Of a stretch of 10,537 bases of DNA, positions 1 to 4,867 are shown piece by piece; the stretch's first letter is position 1, and each line of letters starts with the position of its first letter. Origin of the DNA: Candidatus Rokuibacteriota bacterium. GTDB taxonomy: Bacteria > JAUVQV01. Under the pieces are notes generated by a model, which worked only from the letters and a program-made list of their open reading frames with translations, did no database searches and was not told the DNA's origin. Location of the stretch: contig JAUWCW010000042.1 in NCBI GenBank assembly GCA_030609125.1, positions 1 through 10,537 on the forward strand. Reading direction: 5' to 3'. The position numbers and the translations under genes are program-made.

Positions 1-819
1 TGGGGTCAGGGCGAGTGGCACGCTCTCGGCGGGGCCGAAGGGCTCTACGTCAGGGTCTTCGAGAAGCCCGGAGGCGGAAATATCCTGCTCGGCCAGCGCT
101 CCGGCGTGAACACCGTCTTCGCCGGGGGTGTCAGGGAACACGTCTGGGAGGACGGGTCCTTCCGTCCGACGGACGGGCCGGCCCTGCCCGCGGGGGTCGA
201 TATTTTCGGTCTTCTCCTGGCGGATGTGGACGGGGACGACGCTGTCGAGGTCCTCTCGCTGAACGATGCCGGGAACCTCCGCGTCTATTCCCGCGAGGGT
301 GAGATGCTGTATCAGACCGGGGAACGCTTCGGCGGGTACCCCCTTCGGGTAGATCCCAGGGACCTCTTCGGCCCGCAGCTCTCCGACGGCACTGTCGAGG
401 AAGGCTTCTTCACCAATGACACGATTGACGAAGTGAGCGGGAAGGACCTCTTTACGGATCTCTTTGCCGCCTTCCAGGGCAGGGTCATGAGCTGGCGGGA
501 CGGCGCGGACGGCAGCGTCTACGTCACCGTTCCCAGGAACCTCTCCGGCCCGGGAAAGGTTCTGCCGAACCTGCGCAAGTTCGATAAGGGCGCCGCCGTC
601 CTGCTGCAATGGGAGGACGGGAGACTGGTCGAGGTTCTCCGGAGCCGAAAACAGGAGGGATATGTCGCCGACGTGTCCCTGGCCGACACCGACGGAGACG
701 GAAGGCAGGAGGTCTTCATGGCGGTCAACCGCACGTCGGGGGCGCTCCTCCGGAAAAAGGGGACTCTCGTCGTCTGGAGGTACCACCTGGGTGGGAGAGA
801 AGAAGGGGGCGGAGAGTAG
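1..819 (+). CDS. VCBS/FG-GAP repeat-like protein, 3' part of gene (5' end outside window)
   Basis: The reading frame is open from base 1 and ends at TAG 817-819, giving 272 visible residues; the true start lies upstream. Two acidic Asp/Gly loops typical of FG-GAP/VCBS beta-propeller blades are visible: LADVDGDDAVEV (visible residues 73-84) and LADTDGDGRQEV (227-238). Each has the DxDxDG-like spacing that binds calcium in this fold and is followed by a beta-strand-rich stretch. A YGG-like FGGYPL follows the first blade. Such proteins are usually exported to the periplasm or cell surface and act in binding or adhesion, but the N-terminus that would carry a signal peptide or lipobox is not in view. 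The C-terminus is a short, charged, glycine-rich tail (GGREEGGGE). No enzyme motif is seen. It is separated from the next gene by 294 nt and is probably not in its operon. The repeat class is fairly sure; the function is unknown. Confidence 0.7.
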   Translation, partial: WGQGEWHALGGAEGLYVRVFEKPGGGNILLGQRSGVNTVFAGGVREHVWEDGSFRPTDGPALPAGVDIFGLLLADVDGDDAVEVLSLNDAGNLRVYSREGEMLYQTGERFGGYPLRVDPRDLFGPQLSDGTVEEGFFTNDTIDEVSGKDLFTDLFAAFQGRVMSWRDGADGSVYVTVPRNLSGPGKVLPNLRKFDKGAAVLLQWEDGRLVEVLRSRKQEGYVADVSLADTDGDGRQEVFMAVNRTSGALLRKKGTLVVWRYHLGGREEGGGE

Positions 820-865
820 AGGCAGTCCCGGAGATCTTCCCCCGTAACCACCCCGGTTTGCAGGG

Positions 866-895
866 TTTTCTTTGCCCGGGATGGGGCAAGAAAAA
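866..895. repeat. Inverted repeat upstream of the porin promoter
   Basis: TTGCCC (872-877) pairs with GGGCAA (884-889) around a 6-nt loop, and the flanks TTTT (866-869) and AAAA (892-895) extend the symmetry past one wobble and one mismatch. The T-run precedes the GC stem and the A-run follows it on the + strand. This is the reverse of an intrinsic terminator on either strand. It ends 2 nt before a TTGACA box, so it could be a regulator-binding site or a remnant. No regulator can be named. Confidence 0.35.
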
Positions 896-897
896 AC

Positions 898-927
898 TTG
901 ACATGGTTAGTGGTGTAATGCTAATCT
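898..927 (+). promoter_or_regulatory. Candidate sigma70-type promoter for the porin gene
   Basis: A perfect -35 hexamer TTGACA lies at 898-903. The best -10 candidate is TAATCT at 922-927 (18-bp spacer), which keeps T1, A2 and T6 of TATAAT; GCTAAT at 920-925 with a 16-bp spacer is an alternative. The strong -35 and its isolated position between two genes support it; the -10 is poor. Initiation here would leave a 5' leader of roughly 180 nt before the porin ATG at 1114. Confidence 0.4.
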
Positions 928-990
928 TCCGTAACTTTAGATTCGCACAGCTGTCTGTTCAGGAATCAGGAAGAAGAAAGAGATCGTCAG

Positions 991-1043
991 AGGAGGTGAT
1001 GAGGCGGCGCGGAAAGAGAACGGAAGTCGTTCCAAGAGGGTAA
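991..1043 (+). other. Full-length Shine-Dalgarno-like sequence followed by a 14-codon ORF in the porin leader
   Basis: AGGAGGTGAT at 991-1000 is the exact complement of the 3' end of 16S rRNA (ATCACCTCCT), far stronger than the sites in front of most genes here. It overlaps an ATG at 999 that opens a 14-codon frame (MRRRGKRTEVVPRG) ending at TAA 1041-1043. The GGAGG core is only about 2 nt from that ATG, which is too close for efficient initiation. The site may be a ribosome standby site, a weak leader peptide or chance. No homologue is recognised. Confidence 0.25.
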
Positions 1044-1054
1044 ATACAGGGTAA

Positions 1055-1080
1055 CTTCCGGATGGTTTTTCATCCGGGAG
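1055..1080 (+). promoter_or_regulatory. Stem-loop in the porin 5' leader
   Basis: CCGGATG (1058-1064) and CATCCGG (1071-1077) form a perfect 7-bp stem with the 6-nt loop GTTTTT. The stem extends to about 10 bp through T1057-G1078 (wobble), T1056-A1079 and C1055-G1080. There is no T-tract after it, so it is not a terminator. It lies about 23 nt upstream of the porin ribosome-binding site (GGAGGAG, 1103-1109), a position suited to stabilising the mRNA or tuning translation. Confidence 0.45.
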
Positions 1081-1113
1081 AGCAATAGGCAACAGTCAAA
1101 GAGGAGGAGACAA

Positions 1114-2487
1114 ATGAAGAAGCTTCTCACGATCGTGCTGGCTTCGGTTCTCGTGGTCGCCTTTGTGGCGCCCGCCATGGCCATGCACTTCGAGATGAAC
1201 GGCCAGATGCGCGTCCGCAGCTGGTATCTTGACAACTACTGGCCGAAGCTCACCGACGGCAACCAGAAAGGTGACTTCGAGTTCGTCGATCAGCGCTTCC
1301 GCACGACCCTGACCTGGGGTCTCACCGAGAACGTGTTCCTGAAAGCCCGCGCCGACATCAACGAGGGCTTCTGGGGCGCCCGCATCGGCGTGCCGTCCGA
1401 GTCGGTTGAGACGGACCCCGTCACCGGTCAGATCAACAGGGTGATCCTGCCGAACACGACCGCCGCCAAGACCCCCATCGCGTTCGACCACATGTACATG
1501 CAGTTCGTGTGGCCCGGCGTGCCGATGACCTTCGTCATCGGCCGCCAGGACGTGACCTGGGGTAGCAAGATCCTCGCCGGGGCGGACCCGAGGGACCGCC
1601 TGAAGATCGTCTACAAGCTCGGCGGCGTGGCCCTGGGACTCGCGTACGACAAGAACGCCGAGTCCTTCCAGAACGAGCTGATCGGCGCCGGCAGCGACAA
1701 CCGGAACTACATCGCCTTTGCCGTCACCAACGTGGCCGCCTGGAAGCTCGGGGTACTGTACATCCTCAACAAGGATGAGACCACCCTCGGCACGCCCATC
1801 CCCTTCGGTGTTGGAGCCGGGATCGCCAGGGACAGGACTCTCAACATGTTCGACGTTTTCGCCAACGGCGCCATCGGTCCCGTTTCCATCAAGTCCGAGC
1901 TCGCCTTTGCGACGGGCGACGCGTCGGCTCCTGAGGCGGAGATCGATCGCGACGGCTTCCTCGCCTATGTCGGCGGTTTCTTCAACGCGGGCATGATCAA
2001 CGCGGGTCTCGAGTTCGCTTACGCCAAGGGCAACGACACCGGCCTCGACAATTCGGGCGTGCTCAAGATGGACCAGCACTCCGCCTACAACTCGATCATC
2101 CACTTCAACGGCCTGGACTTCCCGGGCTACGACAACCTCTACATGAACCTCAACGGCAGCCCCGGCGTGCCCGCCGGCAACGCGCCGGGGGCCGACCAGA
2201 ACTTCGCCAACGCCATCTCCCTGAAGGGCACCGTCACCGCCAGCCCGACCGAAAGGCTCACGCTGATCGGCGCGGTTATCTGGGCGGAGAGGGACGAGGT
2301 CCTCGCCAATGTCGACAAGGCAATGGGATGGGAGTTCGATGCCATCGGTGTCTACAACATCTATGACAACCTCGCCTGGACGTTCGGTATCGGCTACCTC
2401 TCGGCCGGTGATTTCTACACCAATGACGACGGCACCAGCGTCGACGACCCCTGGGGTTTCATGAACAGGATCGAGGTGAAGTTCTAA
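1114..2487 (+). CDS. Porin-like outer-membrane beta-barrel protein
   Basis: The 457-residue product begins with a classic Sec signal peptide: MKK, a hydrophobic core at residues 4-18, and probable cleavage after APAMA (A23), leaving MHFEMNGQ as the mature N-terminus. The mature part shows alternating aromatic/small strands and Asn/Asp-rich loops. It ends in NRIEVKF with a C-terminal phenylalanine, the usual BAM recognition signature of barrel proteins. Conserved-looking blocks include RVRSWYLDNYW (33-43), DQRFRTTLTWGL (59-70), FWGARIG (86-92) and GRQDVTWGSKIL (143-154); the last resembles the inward GRQ..WG motif of porin and alginate-export-type channels. A good ribosome-binding site (GGAGGAG, 1103-1109) is 4 nt before the ATG. 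The gene is monocistronic, with its own candidate promoter, a long leader and a strong terminator, so it probably makes an abundant general or specific porin. The substrate cannot be deduced. Confidence 0.8.
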   Translation: MKKLLTIVLASVLVVAFVAPAMAMHFEMNGQMRVRSWYLDNYWPKLTDGNQKGDFEFVDQRFRTTLTWGLTENVFLKARADINEGFWGARIGVPSESVETDPVTGQINRVILPNTTAAKTPIAFDHMYMQFVWPGVPMTFVIGRQDVTWGSKILAGADPRDRLKIVYKLGGVALGLAYDKNAESFQNELIGAGSDNRNYIAFAVTNVAAWKLGVLYILNKDETTLGTPIPFGVGAGIARDRTLNMFDVFANGAIGPVSIKSELAFATGDASAPEAEIDRDGFLAYVGGFFNAGMINAGLEFAYAKGNDTGLDNSGVLKMDQHSAYNSIIHFNGLDFPGYDNLYMNLNGSPGVPAGNAPGADQNFANAISLKGTVTASPTERLTLIGAVIWAERDEVLANVDKAMGWEFDAIGVYNIYDNLAWTFGIGYLSAGDFYTNDDGTSVDDPWGFMNRIEVKF

Positions 2488-2509
2488 GCCTCGTGTAACA
2501 ACGGTCCAC

Positions 2510-2545
2510 AACCCCGGGAGGGTACGCCCTCCCGGGGTTTTTTTT
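2510..2545 (+). terminator. Strong rho-independent terminator of the porin gene
   Basis: CCCCGGGAGGG (2512-2522) and CCCTCCCGGGG (2527-2537) form a perfect 11-bp stem closed by a TACG loop (UNCG type). AA before the stem can pair with the first Ts after it. Eight Ts (2538-2545) follow. The hairpin lies 24 nt after the porin stop and should insulate the porin gene from the chemosensory operon. Confidence 0.95.
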
Positions 2546-2629
2546 CGCCTTCGCCAGGATACCCCGCAGTTCGTTGCGGAGATGAATGGCGAAGGCGAAC
2601 CCGACGAAGCTTTAGCGAAGGCGGGTCGG
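2546..2629. repeat. Nested palindromic intergenic element (REP-like)
   Basis: CGCCTTCGCC (2546-2555) is the exact reverse complement of GGCGAAGGCG (2588-2597). The 32-nt interior holds a second hairpin, CCGCA (2564-2568) with TGCGG (2575-2579), whose loop contains TTCG. A third partial copy, GCGAAGGCG, occurs at 2615-2623 inside another inverted repeat, CCGAC (2601-2605) with GTCGG (2625-2629), around an AAGCTT palindrome. No open frame covers it. The nested symmetry resembles dispersed REP-type palindromes, but only one locus is visible, so its copy number is unknown. Confidence 0.5.
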
Positions 2630-2657
2630 CGGCGGGGAGCTTCATTTCGTGTCCGTG

Positions 2658-2686
2658 TTTACATGCGCCGGCGGAAATGCTATAAG
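2658..2686 (+). promoter_or_regulatory. Sigma70-type extended -10 promoter of the chemosensory operon
   Basis: The -35 box TTTACA (2658-2663, 5 of 6 matches) and the -10 box TATAAG (2681-2686, 5 of 6) are separated by exactly 17 bp, and a TGC extended -10 motif (2678-2680) directly precedes the -10. It sits in a locally AT-rich patch between the palindromic element and the first che-operon gene. Transcription would start near 2692, giving a leader of about 60 nt. No sigma28 or sigma54 signature was found there, which argues against flagellar-class regulation. Confidence 0.7.
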
Positions 2687-2729
2687 ACATTTTGGGCTAT
2701 TGTTTGAAAATAGAGGCTTTTTCACCATT

Positions 2730-2756
2730 ATGCGAGGAGCGGCAGCGGTTCTATGA
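2730..2756 (+). other. Possible 8-residue upstream ORF overlapping the next start codon
   Basis: ATG 2730-2732 opens a frame (MRGAAAVL) that stops at TGA 2754-2756. The stop overlaps the ATG of the following gene as ATGA (2753-2756). The only purine-rich site before it is weak (AGAGG, 2712-2716). The GAGGAG that serves the downstream gene (2734-2739) lies inside this small frame, 13 nt before that gene's ATG, which is longer than usual. Translational coupling is possible but unproven. Confidence 0.25.
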
Positions 2757-4432
2757 GCCTGGTCGGCAACCTTGAAGATCTCTCCCTGCCCGACATCCTC
2801 CAGATCGTCAGCCTCAGCAGGAAGTCGGGTATCCTGACGGTCGAGAGGGAGGGCCGGGAGGGAAGGATCTTCATCCGCGATGGTAGGGTCATCCAGACGA
2901 TCTCCCCCAGATCGGGCAAGACCCTGGGGGAGATCCTCTCCGGCCGGGGGCTGGTTCGCCCGGAAGACCTGAAGAAGGCCCTGGAGATTCAGGGGTCGGG
3001 GGAGCAGAAGGAGCTCCTCGGCGCGATTCTCATCCGTCTGCGCCTCATCGACCAGGAGGTTCTGGAGAAGGTCGTCCAGGAGCAGATCGAGGAGGCCATC
3101 GGCTATTTCCTCTCGTGGGATGAAGGGGACTTCACCTTCGAACTCTCCGATATACAGGGCAGGGGTGAAGTCAGCGTGGACCCCCACGCCTTCATTCTCG
3201 AAAAGGGGATCGACACCCAGTGGCTCGTTCTCGAGGGGACCCGGAAGATGGACGAACGGTCCCGGCAGGGAGAGGACGCCGAAGCGGGGGAGGGCGCCGC
3301 CGCGGCGCAGGAAGCAGCCGCGGTTACGGAGGAGGCCGAGCCTTCCGGGTCGCGGGGAGGCCTCGTCCTGGTGGACGACGATCCGGTCTTTCGCGGGCAG
3401 GCGCAGGAGAGGCTGGAGAAGCTCAACTACCGGGTCGTCACCTGCGACGGCGCCGACGAGGCCCTCAGGGCGGTGAAGGAGTTTTCCCGGACTTTCCTCC
3501 CCATCGTGGTGACCGACATCGTCTATCCCACCAGCGACGGCCGCGGCTTTCTCGGCGGCATCGAGCTGGTCGAGAAGCTGCGGAGCGAACAGCCGGAGGT
3601 TCCGGTCATTGTCGTCACGGCTTACCCCGACGACAACGTGGCGAGCAAGGTGAGCGGTCTCGGGGTGAAGCACTTCCTGACCAAGCCCACCGGTGCGGGG
3701 GGTGAAGGGGGGGGAGCGGGCAGTGAATTCTACGATCGGCTGGAGGCCGCCCTGGAGGAGTCCCGCTCCGGCGTCGCCGCCCCGGCGGCGCGGAAGGAAG
3801 CGCCGGACAAGGGCGGGCGTGAGGTCCTGGTGGAAGCGATCGGCGAGAAGAAGGCCGCCATTGCCGCGAGAGAGAGCAGCCTCCCGTCGGCGGGCCTGAA
3901 CAGGGACGAGATGACGCTCCTGCAGGACATGATGCAGGAGCTTCAGAACCCGAGAGCGACGAGCGAGATAGGGCTTCTCATCCTTCGCTTCGCCGCGGAG
4001 GTTCTCAACCGGGCGGCCCTCTTCGTGGTGAAGGGGGGGCGCGCCGTCGGCCTCGGCGGGTTCGGCGTGGAGGTTTCGGGCAAGGAGCGCAAGGGGGGGG
4101 TGAGAGGGGCCACCATACCTCTCGACGAGCCGTCGATCATGGAAGAAGTCGTTCGCCTGAACGGCGTCTACCGGGGCCCCGTGGCGGACACGCCGTGGAA
4201 CATGCGCCTCATGGAGCAGCTCGGCGGGCAGACGCCCCCCGAGGCGGTGGCCATTCCGCTGAAGGCCAACGGAAAGGTGAGGGTCATTCTTTACGGTGAC
4301 AACCTCCCCGACAGCGGACCTTTGCCGGGAACGCAGGCCCTCGAGATTTTTCTTGCCCAGGCGGGTCTGACCCTGGAGAGGGTCCTGCTGGAGAAGAGGC
4401 TTCAGGAGGGCGCCTCGAAGGCGGGCGCCTGA
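2753..4432 (+). CDS. PATAN (DUF4388)-receiver-GAF-like response regulator
   Basis: The 559-residue cytoplasmic protein has three parts. Residues 1-160 are a PATAN/DUF4388 domain: the opening GNLEDLSLPDILQIVSLSRK, the GRIFIRDGRVI strand pair, and the FLSWDEGDFTFE hallmark at 119-130. A low-complexity Ala/Glu linker (about 165-200) leads to a receiver domain (203-335) with acidic pocket D208-D210, phosphoacceptor D255, T289 and K311, all canonical. Residues 384-552 form an alpha/beta module with GAF-like strand order (AALFVVKGGRAVGLGGFGV, then VAIPLKANGKVRVILYGDN). The receiver carries extra residues after the phosphoacceptor (TDIVYPTSDGRGFLGG) and a Gly-rich insertion after K311. PATAN domains are known from PatA-type regulators and are thought to mediate protein interactions; no DNA-binding output is present. 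As the first operon gene it is likely a CheA phosphorylation target or signalling adaptor. The gene holds unusually long G runs (3707-3714, 4033-4039, 4093-4100). Confidence 0.85.
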   Translation: MSLVGNLEDLSLPDILQIVSLSRKSGILTVEREGREGRIFIRDGRVIQTISPRSGKTLGEILSGRGLVRPEDLKKALEIQGSGEQKELLGAILIRLRLIDQEVLEKVVQEQIEEAIGYFLSWDEGDFTFELSDIQGRGEVSVDPHAFILEKGIDTQWLVLEGTRKMDERSRQGEDAEAGEGAAAAQEAAAVTEEAEPSGSRGGLVLVDDDPVFRGQAQERLEKLNYRVVTCDGADEALRAVKEFSRTFLPIVVTDIVYPTSDGRGFLGGIELVEKLRSEQPEVPVIVVTAYPDDNVASKVSGLGVKHFLTKPTGAGGEGGGAGSEFYDRLEAALEESRSGVAAPAARKEAPDKGGREVLVEAIGEKKAAIAARESSLPSAGLNRDEMTLLQDMMQELQNPRATSEIGLLILRFAAEVLNRAALFVVKGGRAVGLGGFGVEVSGKERKGGVRGATIPLDEPSIMEEVVRLNGVYRGPVADTPWNMRLMEQLGGQTPPEAVAIPLKANGKVRVILYGDNLPDSGPLPGTQALEIFLAQAGLTLERVLLEKRLQEGASKAGA

Positions 4433-4438
4433 TTTTTT
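4408..4438 (+). terminator. Possible weak intrinsic terminator/attenuator at the end of the first operon gene
   Basis: GGCGCC (4409-4414) and GGCGCC (4424-4429) can pair, with G4408-T4430 as an extra wobble. TTTTTT (4433-4438) follows after 2 nt. An alternative hairpin, CGCCT (4411-4415) with AGGCG (4419-4423), competes for the same bases. The structure straddles the TGA stop (4430-4432), so terminating ribosomes would cover part of it. It could lower the transcript level of cheY-cheA relative to the first gene, but it is short and may be chance in GC-rich coding DNA. Confidence 0.3.
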
Positions 4439-4458
4439 CGCCAAGGGAGGAGGGGAAA

Positions 4459-4827
4459 GTGAGCAGGACAATCATGGTGGTCGATGATTCCTCGACAACC
4501 CGTTCCCTGGTAGCCTCGCATCTTCTGGAGTCGGGAGACTACGACATCGTGGAGGCGGCGAGCGGCTTCGAGGCCCTGAAAGTTCTGCCCGCCGGGAAGG
4601 TGGATCTGATCATAACGGACATCAACATGCCCGACATCAACGGCCTGGAGCTGATCAGCTTTGTCCGCGAGAACCCTATCTACCGGCACATTCCCACCAT
4701 TATCATCACCACCGAGGACAGCGAGGAAGACCGCAAGCGGGGGATGGAGCTGGGCGCCATGGAGTACATCGTCAAGCCCTTCACCGCCGAGGAGATCAGG
4801 GGCGCGGTGGGACGGGTGCTCAAGTGA
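4459..4827 (+). CDS. cheY: CheY-like single-domain response regulator
   Basis: The 122-residue protein is a stand-alone receiver with all catalytic residues: acidic pair D9-D10 (VVDDSS), phosphoacceptor D54 in IITDINMPDINGLEL, T84 in IIITTED, and K106 in YIVKPF. Y103 is at the place of the switch tyrosine Y106 of E. coli CheY. There is no output domain, so it signals by protein contact. The GTG start at 4459 is chosen because a strong GGGAGGAGGGG (4445-4455) lies just upstream and the receiver fold begins at once. It sits 26 nt after the PATAN-REC gene and 40 nt before cheA. It is therefore the probable main phosphoryl acceptor of that kinase, acting on a flagellar motor, pilus machinery or another target, or serving as a phosphate sink. 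Family assignment is near certain; the output is not known. Confidence 0.95.
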   Translation: MSRTIMVVDDSSTTRSLVASHLLESGDYDIVEAASGFEALKVLPAGKVDLIITDINMPDINGLELISFVRENPIYRHIPTIIITTEDSEEDRKRGMELGAMEYIVKPFTAEEIRGAVGRVLK

Positions 4828-4867
4828 GAACCGCCGCCGGGGAAGACCGACACGGGAGAGACTGAGA

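Noticed and set aside
903-1043. 47-codon ORF from ATG 903 in the porin leader
   Set aside because: Its start overlaps the candidate -35 box and lacks a ribosome-binding site. Only the shorter frame from ATG 999 has any Shine-Dalgarno, and that spacing is poor.
820-1113. c-di-GMP (GEMM) or other known riboswitch in the porin leader
   Set aside because: I looked for the conserved GEMM core and the tetraloop/receptor spacing and did not see them. Only a simple hairpin is supportable.
1096-2511. Long minus-strand open frame (471 codons) opposite the porin gene
   Set aside because: It is a mirror of the GC-rich codon pattern of a gene with a clear signal peptide and barrel C-terminus. Its product is a Val/Asp/His-rich mix with no recognisable motif, and it has no ribosome-binding site.
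2697-2713. CTATT/AATAG hairpin in the leader of the PATAN-REC gene
   Set aside because: It is only 5 bp and AT-rich with a 7-nt loop, too weak to call a riboswitch or attenuator.
2642-4471. Minus-strand open frame of 609 codons opposite the PATAN-REC gene
   Set aside because: It is antisense to a gene with intact PATAN and receiver motifs, has no domain of its own, and would end over the mapped promoter region.
4661-4867. Extension of the cheA frame upstream to an ATG inside cheY
   Set aside because: The extra 69 residues are Arg/Ser/Pro-rich out-of-frame translation of cheY with no HPt similarity. GTG 4868 has a proper ribosome-binding site and starts right before the HPt domain.
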